23,515 nt of DNA from Nanobdellota archaeon (GCA_018816625.1 JAHIVR010000201.1:1-23515), one strand, 5' to 3'; positions 15,393-21,980 are shown, numbered from the stretch's first letter. Program-made: numbers and translations. The notes: a model not told the origin generated them from the sequence alone.

Positions 15393-15755
15393 ATGCCATC
15401 AACATTTAAATCTAGGTTAGATGAGATGAAAGAAGCGGGGATAATGGAACTTCCTGCAGATTCTAATAGAGTAGAACTCATTCTTTATGAAGGGGCCACA
15501 TATAAATTACCAAAAACACGATTTGATGAAGAAGGATGGGGAGATCGTCCCCTCAATATACCTGGTTTTGAGCCCACATCAGAAATGACCAATAACCAAG
15601 GAGATAGATTTATTGGATATGTAGCTAAATATGAAAATGATCATATCTTTCTATCTGGTTGCATGATGAATAATAAACCTGTAAGAGACCATTCTTTGTA
15701 TTTTCATCAAGATACTATACATTCTTTTCAAAAAATAGGAATTCTTGAGAAATAA
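15393..15755 (+). CDS. Hypothetical protein, 120 aa, flanked by direct repeats
   Basis: A soluble, acidic-to-neutral small protein that I do not recognise. It has a polar N-terminus (FKSRLDEMKEAGIMELPADS), a central VELILYEGATYKLPKTRFDE, and DHIFLSGCMMNNKPVRDHSL near the end, suggesting a small beta-rich domain. There are no membrane segments or obvious catalytic motif. Its two sides carry perfect 22-nt direct repeats (15311-15332, 15789-15810), and neither neighbour is cotranscribed with it, so it looks like an inserted single-gene unit. An AT-rich ATAATTAAAA (15361-15370) sits about 28 nt before the ATG as a weak TATA candidate. Whether it is expressed is unknown. Confidence 0.6.
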   Translation: MPSTFKSRLDEMKEAGIMELPADSNRVELILYEGATYKLPKTRFDEEGWGDRPLNIPGFEPTSEMTNNQGDRFIGYVAKYENDHIFLSGCMMNNKPVRDHSLYFHQDTIHSFQKIGILEK

Positions 15756-15788
15756 TGTGATAAAAACTAGGTATTTGTTTATTTTGGG

Positions 15789-15810
15789 TTAAAATCATCT
15801 GGTTTTTTGT
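15789..15810 (+). repeat. 22-nt direct repeat, right copy
   Basis: Identical to 15311-15332; copies start 478 bp apart and bracket the 120-aa ORF. Could be an att-like duplication, a recombination scar or duplicated T-rich terminators. Confidence 0.85.
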
Positions 15811-15819
15811 GCAAATACT

Positions 15820-16197
15820 TTAGGGTAAAACCTCACGAAAAAGACCAATTAAGAGAGGAGATAAAATTATAAATCCAACTATTACTGCCAATATAACACT
15901 TAGTAAAACTGCCCCAGCCATTATATCTTTTATTGTGCCTAATTGCTTATGAGGCTCTAAAGTAATAAAATCAATTAGTTGTTCTAAACAAGTATTTATT
16001 AATTCTAAGATGATTACCAAAAAAGAGACAGAGAGAATTATTATAAAGTCAATTCTTGAAATTTCAAGTAATAATGAAATGGTTAAAATGCCCAGCCCTA
16101 TTACCATTTGAATTTTAATGTTTCTTTCATCCGAAATCCCTCTTGAAATTCCTTTTAATGCGAATAAAAAACTTTGTGAAAAGCTTGTATTTTTCAT
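15820..16197 (-). CDS. DgkA-like membrane lipid kinase (diacylglycerol/undecaprenol kinase family)
   Basis: 125 aa, the usual size for the family, with three TM helices (about 31-46, 49-67 and 94-115). Conserved sites are visible: FALKGISRGISDERNIKIQ (E24), the catalytic ELINTCLEQLID (E65, N68, E72, D76), H83, and IKDIMAGAVLLS (K90, D91, AGAV). The family phosphorylates a lipid alcohol at the membrane; in archaea the acceptor may be dolichol or another polyprenol, or an archaeal lipid, but this is not shown. A link to recycling the lipid carrier used by the glycan genes is plausible. No TATA sits at -26; ATAACTTTT around 16241-16253 on the minus strand would give a leader of about 25 nt. Confidence 0.9.
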   Translation of the reverse strand: MKNTSFSQSFLFALKGISRGISDERNIKIQMVIGLGILTISLLLEISRIDFIIILSVSFLVIILELINTCLEQLIDFITLEPHKQLGTIKDIMAGAVLLSVILAVIVGFIILSPLLIGLFREVLP

Positions 16198-16382
16198 TTG
16201 ATTTTTCTCGGAAGTAAAGTGCTGGGGTGCTGTCGCCTCTAAAAGTTATACAAGAATACCCCTACTTAAACATTATTACCATCAAGCAAATAACCGGCTC
16301 TTTGTTCATTTCTTAATCTTCAATATAAAGGTTTATCTTGTGGTAGGGGGTAGATTATTTACTCATTATTTTACTAGAAACA

Positions 16383-16390
16383 TTTATATA
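16383..16390 (+). promoter_or_regulatory. TATA box of toxin-antitoxin operon
   Basis: TTTATATA centred 28 nt before ATG 16415; supports that start rather than the in-frame start at 16340. Confidence 0.55.
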
Positions 16391-16414
16391 CCTATTGTCA
16401 CTTATATAATCACT

Positions 16415-16633
16415 ATGGCAACAACAATACAAATAAGTAAAGAACTATTAAAAAAACTTCAAAACATGAAAATACATGCAAAAGAAAGTTATGAAGATTT
16501 AATCTGGGATTTAATCGAAGATAGAATGGAATTTTCAGACGAGACAAAAAAGAATATTGCAGAATCTGAAAAAGACATTAAAGAAGGAAGAACAGTCTCC
16601 TTTGAAGAAGTAAAAAAGAGATTAGGCATGTAA
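16415..16633 (+). CDS. Type II antitoxin, RelB/ribbon-helix-helix-like
   Basis: 72 aa from ATG 16415. The frame is open further upstream to 16340, but the TATA box at 16383-16390 lies inside that extension and the extra residues look like untranslated sequence. ATTIQISKELLKKLQNMKI is a ribbon-helix-helix-type N-terminus (beta strand TIQIS plus a helix) that binds DNA as a dimer. The rest, with KDIKEGRTVSFEEVKKRLG, is a tail seen in archaeal antitoxins of RelE toxins and should wrap the toxin. It is followed by the toxin with a 1-nt gap. It probably autorepresses the operon. Confidence 0.8.
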   Translation: MATTIQISKELLKKLQNMKIHAKESYEDLIWDLIEDRMEFSDETKKNIAESEKDIKEGRTVSFEEVKKRLGM

Positions 16634-16634
16634 A

Positions 16635-16886
16635 ATGTATGTGCTCGAGTTTTCTAAGAAAGCAGATAGGCAATTAGATAAATTACCAATTGAAATTCAG
16701 AAAAGAATTGTTTCTGTATTAAATAGATTATTAATTCGCCCCTTTTCTCATGATATTAAAAAACTTCAAGGATCGCCATATTATCGAGTAAGAGCAGGAA
16801 AATATAGGATTATTTTGGATATAAAACAAGATAAACTAATTATCTTGGTTTTAGAGGTAGGTCCTAGACATAAAATTTACAAATAA
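16635..16886 (+). CDS. relE: RelE/ParE-family toxin (ribosome-dependent mRNA interferase type)
   Basis: 83 aa. Family features: YVLEFSKKADRQLDKLP, IQKRIVSVLNRLL, KKLQGSPYYRVRAGKYRIIL, and a final VGPRHKIYK. The basic residues R51, R53, R58 and R78 and the aromatic Y82 match the positions used by RelE toxins to bind and cleave ribosomal mRNA. It is translated with the antitoxin gene (1-nt gap). Such pairs act in stress response, phage defence or plasmid-like stabilisation. ParE-type gyrase toxins have the same fold, but the arginine-rich end favours RelE. Confidence 0.85.
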   Translation: MYVLEFSKKADRQLDKLPIEIQKRIVSVLNRLLIRPFSHDIKKLQGSPYYRVRAGKYRIILDIKQDKLIILVLEVGPRHKIYK

Positions 16887-16894
16887 AATATAAT

Positions 16895-17485
16895 CTACCA
16901 ATGATATTTCTTAGAAATATAATCTAAATCCTGCTCAATAAAAGGCCTCATTGCCTGCCCAATTCCCACAACATCTCTGGCTTCAGCTTCTGATAAACCA
17001 GGCATAATTTCATTTTTAACTTTTATTAACACTTCTTGGGGCAGAGAAAAAGAAGACCTCATAACTTCATGGCAGATTCCAGTAAATCTTCTTCCTTTGA
17101 AGTGCAAGTATAAATCAACATCATCATAAGGTTTATTTTCTGCATCCCACCGACCTTCAACTTTTAAAAGCTGATCAACAGCTCTGGCAATTCTTTGACT
17201 TAATTTTTCTTTTTTATCAAGAGTAACCTCTTTATCAAAATATTCTCTTATTGGTATTTCAAAATATCTATCTGATGCTATCCGATCAAATTGAGGATAA
17301 ATAACTTCTCCCGCATTACCCCCAACAAAATTAATAACCCCATTAACAAACTCACTTAAAATATATTCATCTATTGTGGGGAATTTATATGTTTTATCAT
17401 TTACAGAAGAAACAAGTGTTGCTTGAAAAACTCCTCTTCTGAAATCACTTTCTTCTCTTTGTTTTTTGAATTGTTCTGTGGGCAT
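16895..17485 (-). CDS. Hypothetical protein, 196 aa
   Basis: No family recognised. A soluble, charged protein: N-terminal EQFKKQREESDFRRGVFQAT, then YKFPTIDEYILSEFVNGVIN, then KEKLSQRIARAVDQLLKVEG. Near the end PGLSEAEARDVVGIGQAMRP (about residues 162-181) precedes a terminal HW. Predicted mixed alpha/beta; no membrane segment, Cys cluster or nucleotide-binding loop. It converges with the toxin gene (8 nt between stop codons) but is transcribed on its own from a good TATA-type promoter, so it is probably not part of the toxin-antitoxin unit. Confidence 0.65.
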   Translation of the reverse strand: MPTEQFKKQREESDFRRGVFQATLVSSVNDKTYKFPTIDEYILSEFVNGVINFVGGNAGEVIYPQFDRIASDRYFEIPIREYFDKEVTLDKKEKLSQRIARAVDQLLKVEGRWDAENKPYDDVDLYLHFKGRRFTGICHEVMRSSFSLPQEVLIKVKNEIMPGLSEAEARDVVGIGQAMRPFIEQDLDYISKKYHW

Positions 17486-17504
17486 TATTTAATAATTTAA
17501 ACTA

Positions 17505-17515
17505 TCTTTTAAATC
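17505..17515 (-). promoter_or_regulatory. TATA box of 196-aa gene
   Basis: Minus strand reads GATTTAAAAGA, centred 25 nt before ATG 17485. Confidence 0.55.
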
Positions 17516-17556
17516 TTTATTGTTCTATGGACTATATATTCTTCTTCAAATCTAAA

Positions 17557-17568
17557 GATTTTTAAACA
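17557..17568 (+). promoter_or_regulatory. TATA box of DUF4190-like gene
   Basis: GATTTTTAAACA centred 25 nt before ATG 17588. Confidence 0.5.
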
Positions 17569-17587
17569 ATTTTTTTCTATTTAAAAT

Positions 17588-17773
17588 ATGGGAAAGGGGT
17601 TGTCAATTACTGCTTTTATTTTCGCGTTTTTATTTCCTTTATTAGGGCTAATTTTAGGAATTATAGCAGTGTCAAAAGCCAAGAGTGATCCAGATGCTTT
17701 AAGAGGATTAGCAATAGCAGCAATTGTTATTGGTGCTCTTGGATCATTATATGTTTTGTCTTTGCTTTTGTAG
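17588..17773 (+). CDS. DUF4190-like small membrane protein
   Basis: 61 aa. Two hydrophobic helices (about 5-28 and 40-61) joined by a short polar loop. The pattern GLILGIIAVSKAKSDPDALR followed by GLAIAAIVIGALG matches the DUF4190 layout of two TM helices with a conserved Gly-rich turn and a charged linker. Function unknown; such proteins occur singly or attached to other domains. A clear TATA box 25 nt upstream and this pattern argue that it is real despite its size. It ends 14 nt before the convergent kinase-like gene. Confidence 0.75.
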   Translation: MGKGLSITAFIFAFLFPLLGLILGIIAVSKAKSDPDALRGLAIAAIVIGALGSLYVLSLLL

Positions 17774-17786
17774 TAAAATAACGAGT

Positions 17787-18329
17787 TTACAAATCTAATT
17801 TTGATAATTGAACAAAATCTTTAGTCATTGCAATTCCAAAGCTATGAACGTTGTAACCCCTATTTGTTATCGCATTATCAAAATCAAAAAGCCTGGCTTC
17901 ACTAAAATCTGGAGAGATTAATATGTTTCTTGGTTCTATATCTAGGTTCGCTATTCCTCTCAAGTGTGCTTTTCTAACCACCGAAGTTAAGCCATTTTTT
18001 AAACCTCTATTTAAAATAAGCCTTCTGTCAATTTTATGTAATACCTCTCCAGGAACATATTCCTTAAGGAAAGCATAATCTCCTCCAACCCACTCGTAAT
18101 CTTCTATTAAACGAGGGATTTCTTTTATTCCTCTAGCTCTCTTAAGGGCAGCTTTTTCTCTATTTATTGCCTGTGCGTGTTCCCCTACCTCATCACAACC
18201 TTTTAGAACATAATCTTCTCCATCTCTTTTAACTCTAAATACAAAACCCCTATTAAAAGGTAAAAGGGGTTCAACGTACTCCAATGTAGGATCTATTCTT
18301 CTAACTCTTTCTTCAAAATCAATATACAT
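17787..18329 (-). CDS. Minimal protein-kinase-like fold protein (atypical)
   Basis: 180 aa. All main kinase landmarks appear in compressed form: FVFRVKRDGEDYVLKG with the ATP-binding lysine (K43), INREKAAL (E58), a hinge FLKEYVPGE (88-96), the catalytic loop HLRGIANLDIEPRNILI (D130, N135), and a metal-binding DFDNA (149-153) in place of DFG. There is no activation-segment lobe of usual length, as in Bud32/RIO and aminoglycoside-phosphotransferase-like enzymes. NLD replaces the usual HRD/HGD. It might phosphorylate protein, sugar or a small molecule. It follows the 115-aa gene on the same strand with a 31-nt gap, so the two may be one operon. Confidence 0.75.
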   Translation of the reverse strand: MYIDFEERVRRIDPTLEYVEPLLPFNRGFVFRVKRDGEDYVLKGCDEVGEHAQAINREKAALKRARGIKEIPRLIEDYEWVGGDYAFLKEYVPGEVLHKIDRRLILNRGLKNGLTSVVRKAHLRGIANLDIEPRNILISPDFSEARLFDFDNAITNRGYNVHSFGIAMTKDFVQLSKLDL

Positions 18330-18360
18330 TTTTGTTAGTTTAAATCAGATGAATTATCTT

Positions 18361-18708
18361 TTAACGTTCCAGGTGTGCTCTAGCTTCAGCAATAGCAGAA
18401 TTAACTATCTCTTCTCTGTTTATATCGGCTCTTGTTTTGGAGGACTCGTATACTGCTCTTATATCCTTCCCTTCTCTGCTCCATCTTTTGTACTGGTGGT
18501 CTGCTACCACAACAGCATATTTTGTGGATCTAATGAAAGGATGAGTTAAGATAAAACGTCCTCCTCCACAATCATAACCCATTGCAAAAGCTAATCTTCC
18601 GTAAGTTCCTTCTATTCCATTAAACCTTAGGGAATACTTCCAGTCCTGGACTCTTCTTGCTAAAGTAAGAGATTCATCGAGACTCAATCGTTTTTGCGTT
18701 CTTACCAT
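18361..18708 (-). CDS. Hypothetical protein, 115 aa
   Basis: No family recognised. Basic and soluble; central GTYGRLAFAMGYDCGGGRFI then HPFIRSTKYAVVVADHQYKR suggests a small beta-rich core, and the end REEIVNSAIAEARAHLER is helical. It precedes the kinase-like gene on the same strand (31 nt), so it could be a partner or substrate. A TATA-like TTTTTTATACT about 33 nt before its ATG (minus strand, 18735-18745) suggests an almost leaderless start. The 7-nt leader region is unusually GC-rich for this window. Confidence 0.6.
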   Translation of the reverse strand: MVRTQKRLSLDESLTLARRVQDWKYSLRFNGIEGTYGRLAFAMGYDCGGGRFILTHPFIRSTKYAVVVADHQYKRWSREGKDIRAVYESSKTRADINREEIVNSAIAEARAHLER

Positions 18709-18740
18709 TTTAATTTCGCCCTAGGCTCCCGCCAGAGTAT

Positions 18741-18783
18741 AAAAAAATAAAAGTGTAAAAATAAAAATAAAAAAATTTAAGAA
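18741..18783 (-). terminator. T-rich terminator of surface-protein gene
   Basis: Just after the stop at 18787 the minus strand runs through repeated T-tracts (TTTTTTTATTTTTATTTTT and more), the typical archaeal intrinsic termination signal. Confidence 0.6.
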
Positions 18784-18786
18784 AAG

Positions 18787-20025
18787 TTAGTAATAACTTT
18801 CTCCGAATTCTCCGGATTTTTCAGGCTTCTTTCCGATCAATACAATCAAAACAACTAACAATACAATAAATACTATTGCAAGGATAACTGTTAAGATTAC
18901 AATTGGATCAGTGCTATCTGAATCATTACCGTTGTCTGCATTGCCACTGAATGTAACAGTGTCAACAAGCTCTCCACTCATAGTAAGTACAGTAACATCG
19001 AAGCTGTATTCGCCTTCAGCATTAGGCATAACTTCAATAGATTGACTTGCACCCGCAGGCACAAAAATCATGCTTTCACTTACGCTAGCTGGAGACTCAA
19101 CAATTACTCTGTAACCGGCAACACTATCAGTTGGGTTAACGATCCATAAACTGTTTCCTGACTTGAATACGCTTCTTGCGAAGTCATTGTCTACAACAAC
19201 CTGCATAGCCTTAGTTGAGCTTGTATCATCATTCTCAACTGTAACTTCAAGTGTATAGATTCCTGAATCAACACCGAAAGGAACTTCTAAGTGAAGTGTT
19301 CCGTGAACAGTGTCATCGTAATCATCGTCTTCGTCAGCACTACTACCTTCTTCACCATAGTTCTTGTATCCATCAATAGCAAATACTTCATCGAAGTACT
19401 TAGTCTGGTGAACGTTAAGTTCTGGGATACTCACAGTAACAAATGTGTCATCAAGATCGTAGTAACCTGTGTTTTTCACAACAACATCAATTGGGAAAGT
19501 TTCCCCAGCTGTAAGCTGTTGGTTTGCAGTTATTGACTTAACTGTTAACTCATACTGCTGTCTTTCTACAGTAAATTCGTAAGTATCACTAATATCGTGA
19601 TCCTTACCTTCAATTTCTACTTCAAGTTCAGCTGTATCGAAAAGCTCGTCATCAAGTTCGTAAGGAACTTTTAATGCAACAGCTTGTATATACTCTGAAC
19701 CGTTTCTAACTCTAAATGAGTCAGTTGTAGCAGAAACTTTTTCTTTTCCTGTATCAAGAGTTACAGTCATTGTAACATCTCTATCATCTGCTGTAGCAGT
19801 GAAGTAAACTTTAACAACTACTTCATCACCAGCTTGAACTGTAGGGTTGCTCCATATATGGACTCCATCAACTTTAACCTTGTCAATAGTACCAATAACG
19901 CCAGCACTTACAGTAGCCATAACAGCGAAAACAGTAACGATTGCTAAGAAAGAAACCAAAATATTTTTGGCATTCATCTTATTTTCCATTTTAAATTTAG
20001 TTAGGTAAGAAACTTCGTTTCTCAT
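18787..20025 (-). CDS. Putative S-layer / major surface protein, single C-terminal TM anchor
   Basis: 412 aa from ATG 20025, chosen because a TATA box lies 27 nt upstream; ATGs at 20034, 19989 and 19977 are alternatives. Sec signal peptide at about 17-41 (core NILVSFLAIVTVFAVMATVS, likely cut after VSA). The exported part holds beta-sandwich-like segments with VVVKNTGYYDLDDTFVTVSI, LEVPFGVDSGIYTLEVTVEN and AMQVVVDND, a CARDB-like pattern I associate with proteins called putative S-layer in DPANN archaea. A strongly acidic stretch (SSADEDDDYDD) and a D/S/N linker precede one TM helix and a basic then Tyr-ended tail. Higher GC than its neighbours (one 60-nt line counted at 43%) suggests high expression. 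It is a likely carrier of the local glycan. Confidence 0.8.
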   Translation of the reverse strand: MRNEVSYLTKFKMENKMNAKNILVSFLAIVTVFAVMATVSAGVIGTIDKVKVDGVHIWSNPTVQAGDEVVVKVYFTATADDRDVTMTVTLDTGKEKVSATTDSFRVRNGSEYIQAVALKVPYELDDELFDTAELEVEIEGKDHDISDTYEFTVERQQYELTVKSITANQQLTAGETFPIDVVVKNTGYYDLDDTFVTVSIPELNVHQTKYFDEVFAIDGYKNYGEEGSSADEDDDYDDTVHGTLHLEVPFGVDSGIYTLEVTVENDDTSSTKAMQVVVDNDFARSVFKSGNSLWIVNPTDSVAGYRVIVESPASVSESMIFVPAGASQSIEVMPNAEGEYSFDVTVLTMSGELVDTVTFSGNADNGNDSDSTDPIVILTVILAIVFIVLLVVLIVLIGKKPEKSGEFGESYY

Positions 20026-20046
20026 TATCCTCATCTATTGAAAATC

Positions 20047-20056
20047 ATTTATAAAC
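20047..20056 (-). promoter_or_regulatory. TATA box of surface-protein gene
   Basis: Minus strand reads GTTTATAAATG, centred 27 nt before ATG 20025. Confidence 0.6.
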
Positions 20057-20109
20057 TTTATGGTGGTGTCGTAATTACACAGTTACAATAGTACTTAGTG
20101 TTAGTTACA

Positions 20110-20140
20110 TCACGTGAACAAGATTTTTATCGTCGATAAA
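20110..20140. promoter_or_regulatory. Two palindromes upstream of surface-protein promoter
   Basis: TCACGTGA (20110-20117) is a perfect 8-bp palindrome; TTTATCG-T-CGATAAA (20126-20140) is a 7-bp inverted repeat around one base. Both lie 55-90 bp before the TATA box and just after the stop of the next gene, so they may be regulator sites. Confidence 0.4.
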
Positions 20141-20142
20141 GA

Positions 20143-20500
20143 CTAAAAAACGTATTCTGGAGAAATGCCTCTTTTTGTTGCCTTAAAATGTTGGTTTTGT
20201 CCAGGCTCCCATTTCAATATTTCTGGCATTTTTCCATCTCTTATGTGGATATTAAATTGTGATGCAGTGATGTCAAAGTCTTGTTTTGTAGCAGGATCAT
20301 GGTTCCAGTAGTGTGGCCATTCAAGAGTTGTTCCCATACCACAATAATTGTCTACATTAACCATCCCAGCAACTATTTCATAACCTCTTCTGTGGAGCTC
20401 AACAACCGCCAATTTACAACAATTTGTAGGAAAACCCCCATCCTTCCAATTCTTTACTTAACTTTTCAAAAACTTCCTGTGCATCTGTTTCAAGAGTCAT
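20143..20500 (-). pseudogene. Frameshifted small gene, possible papain/transglutaminase-like fold (118 aa if corrected)
   Basis: Two frames must be joined: ATG 20500 gives MTLETDAQEVFEKLSKELEG then WG before running to a stop. The following frame (open as FPTNCCKLAVVELHRRG, to 20143) continues it. The switch lies at a G5T4 run (minus strand; + strand 20431-20439), where removing one G restores a single 118-aa reading frame. The TATA box at 20521-20531 sits 26 nt before ATG 20500, so this is the true start. Joined, the protein has Cys in NCCKLA, His in WPHYWNHD, and Asp in DFDITASQF, in the order of a Cys-His-Asp triad; this is a pattern by eye. A sequencing error, a real pseudogene or programmed slippage are all possible. 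Confidence 0.55.
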
Positions 20501-20520
20501 AAATTTCAAGAATTATTCCA

Positions 20521-20531
20521 ATTTTTAAATC
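20521..20531 (-). promoter_or_regulatory. TATA box of frameshifted gene
   Basis: Minus strand reads GATTTAAAAAT, centred 26 nt before ATG 20500; it overlaps the 3' end of the endonuclease IV gene. Confidence 0.55.
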
Positions 20532-21295
20532 TTTTTATATATCTCTAGTCCTTCTTTTGCATCCTCTACAGGTGTTGGTGCCTCATTAATTATTGTAATC
20601 TCTTTGTCTTTGGGCAGGGCTTTAAGCAGAGCTTTCCACTCTTTTTCTTCTGTTTTTTTATGGTGCTTTTCCCCTTTCTCACCATAAACTATTCCCGAGA
20701 AATGAATATGCAAATTATCACTTTTTAATTTACTTAGTGTGTCTTCAAATCGATACTCCTTTTCTCTTGCAAGGATGTGTGCAAAATCAATACAAAATGA
20801 GCACTCGGTGTCTCTAACAAGCCGTGCTATTTCTTCAACACTTCCAAACACATTTATTTTTCCAGTAGTTTCCGGTGCTAATTCAGGAGTGTATTTTTTC
20901 TCTTTTCTCTTTTCCTGTAAATCCAACATGGCTCTTTTGATGTTTTCATATGTTTCTTTTTTATCCATCTTCCCGTAATATCCAGGATGAAAGACAACAA
21001 CACTTGCATCAAGCCACGTACCAATTTTCAAACACTCAAGTATTCTTTCCTTGCTTTTCTCAATTTTATCTTTATCCTCGGAATTAAGATTTATCCAGTA
21101 GTGAGCATGAATGCTTAGGCTTATTCCAAGCTCTTTTGCTTTTTTTCTTATCTTCTCTGCATCCTCTTGTTTCTTTATGTACGCTCCGTAAGTAAACTCT
21201 ATTTCACAAGCTTTCAAACCTAACTTTGAATACTTTTCAAGATTAGGAATAGCTTCTTTCACTCCTCCAAGTCCCCCGGGTCCAAATTTTATCAT
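20525..21295 (-). CDS. nfo: Endonuclease IV / AP-endonuclease-family TIM barrel
   Basis: 256 aa. The metal-binding histidines and acids of the family appear in order: IHAHYWINL (H63, H65), VVFHPGYYG (H103), LAPETTGK (E142), CIDFAHILA (D170, H173), HIHFSG (H196, H198), EKHHKK (H211, H212), INEAPTP (E238). Endonuclease IV cleaves DNA 5' to abasic sites in base excision repair using three zinc ions. It is slightly shorter than bacterial Nfo (about 280), as in many archaea. The GPGGLGG start is family-typical. The promoter has TTTAAA about 24 nt before the ATG. A sugar isomerase of the same fold is less likely because of the full metal set. Confidence 0.87.
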   Translation of the reverse strand: MIKFGPGGLGGVKEAIPNLEKYSKLGLKACEIEFTYGAYIKKQEDAEKIRKKAKELGISLSIHAHYWINLNSEDKDKIEKSKERILECLKIGTWLDASVVVFHPGYYGKMDKKETYENIKRAMLDLQEKRKEKKYTPELAPETTGKINVFGSVEEIARLVRDTECSFCIDFAHILAREKEYRFEDTLSKLKSDNLHIHFSGIVYGEKGEKHHKKTEEKEWKALLKALPKDKEITIINEAPTPVEDAKEGLEIYKKI

Positions 21296-21314
21296 AGTAA
21301 TTTAAGAAAGAAGA

Positions 21315-21323
21315 GGTTTAAAG
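21315..21323 (-). promoter_or_regulatory. TATA box of nfo
   Basis: Minus strand reads CTTTAAACC, centred about 24 nt before ATG 21295. Confidence 0.4.
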
Positions 21324-21350
21324 AAGTTTTGAAAAACTACAAAAAACATA

Positions 21351-21360
21351 GTTATAAATA
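21351..21360 (+). promoter_or_regulatory. TATA box of RsbW-like gene
   Basis: GTTATAAATA centred 26 nt before ATG 21382. Confidence 0.6.
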
Positions 21361-21381
21361 TAAGCGTTACCTCTATAAACG

Positions 21382-21945
21382 ATGGGAAAACGCTCCTGTC
21401 ACGTTGACGGGAGGGTAATTGAGTATACCTCGGATACTCTTGCCTGTGCATCTCCGAGATTTCGTTCAAGAACAATTGATTGGAAAACCCTCCTTAATAA
21501 CGGCAGAACCTATGTTTTAGACGCTGGTCGTTTTAAAGGAGAAGATATAGCCCCGTATCTTGAGAAAATTGAAAATGGCATGAGGGAAATGGGCTATAGT
21601 AATGGCTCGGTAATTCTCTTACACACTGCCGCCTGGGAGGCGTTCCATAATGTCCAAAGACACACTTGCGGTTGCAAGGCTGGATGTCCTGTTGAAATGC
21701 ATGTATGCCTCTCCCCAGAATTCTCTTTTGTAAGTATAAGGGGGGTTGGAAGAGATTTCAACATAGAAAGAGCTGTTGAGTCTGCAAGAAACGCAACAAC
21801 TGAAAAAGGGCTTCTAAAAACAGGAGGAAGAGGAACCCACATAATGTCTAAATGTGATTTTCTATTTGGGATGAAATCAAGAACCAAAAAAGGATTTTTT
21901 ACAGAAACAATGGTGGGGCAATTTCCCCAAGAAGATAAATTATAA
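21382..21945 (+). CDS. RsbW/SpoIIAB-like HATPase-fold protein with cysteine cluster
   Basis: 187 aa. Histidine-kinase-like ATPase landmarks: N box EAFHNVQRH (E86, N90, H94) and a G2-type GGRGTHIMSKCD (148-159). The G1 position reads SIRGVGRDF, keeping Gly-x-Gly but lacking the usual first Asp. In bacteria this family (RsbW, SpoIIAB) phosphorylates antagonist proteins and binds sigma factors; archaea have no sigma-70, so another partner must exist. An extra segment THTCGCKAGC and MHVC with four cysteines (96, 98, 102, 109) directly after the N box may bind zinc or sense redox state. Single-gene unit with its own TATA box, converging with dnaG. ATP binding or kinase activity is not certain. Confidence 0.7.
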   Translation: MGKRSCHVDGRVIEYTSDTLACASPRFRSRTIDWKTLLNNGRTYVLDAGRFKGEDIAPYLEKIENGMREMGYSNGSVILLHTAAWEAFHNVQRHTCGCKAGCPVEMHVCLSPEFSFVSIRGVGRDFNIERAVESARNATTEKGLLKTGGRGTHIMSKCDFLFGMKSRTKKGFFTETMVGQFPQEDKL

Positions 21946-21980
21946 AATAAAAAATAAAATTAAGCCCAATTAAAGGCTTA
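21944..21980 (-). terminator. Hairpin plus U-tract terminator of dnaG
   Basis: Minus strand: TAAGCC and GGCTTA (21961-21966 and 21975-21980) form a 6-bp stem with an 8-nt loop over the stop codon. This is followed by an AT-rich run with T6 and T4 tracts, a bacterial-like intrinsic terminator shape. Confidence 0.6.

Noticed and set aside
16220..16240. G-rich GTGCTGG/GGTGCTG repeat before dgkA
   Set aside because: A short direct repeat of seven bases near the predicted leader; too short to support a regulatory claim.
16340..16414. Upstream extension of the antitoxin
   Set aside because: Contains the TATA box that serves ATG 16415.
18349..18549. 66-aa plus-strand ORF
   Set aside because: Antisense to the 115-aa gene; no promoter and protein-unlike composition.
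18787..18950. PEP/PGF-CTERM-type sorting signal on the surface protein
   Set aside because: The tail has a TM helix and basic residues, but no PGF, PEP or similar tripeptide before the helix and a long acidic-Tyr end after it; no archaeosortase gene is in the window.
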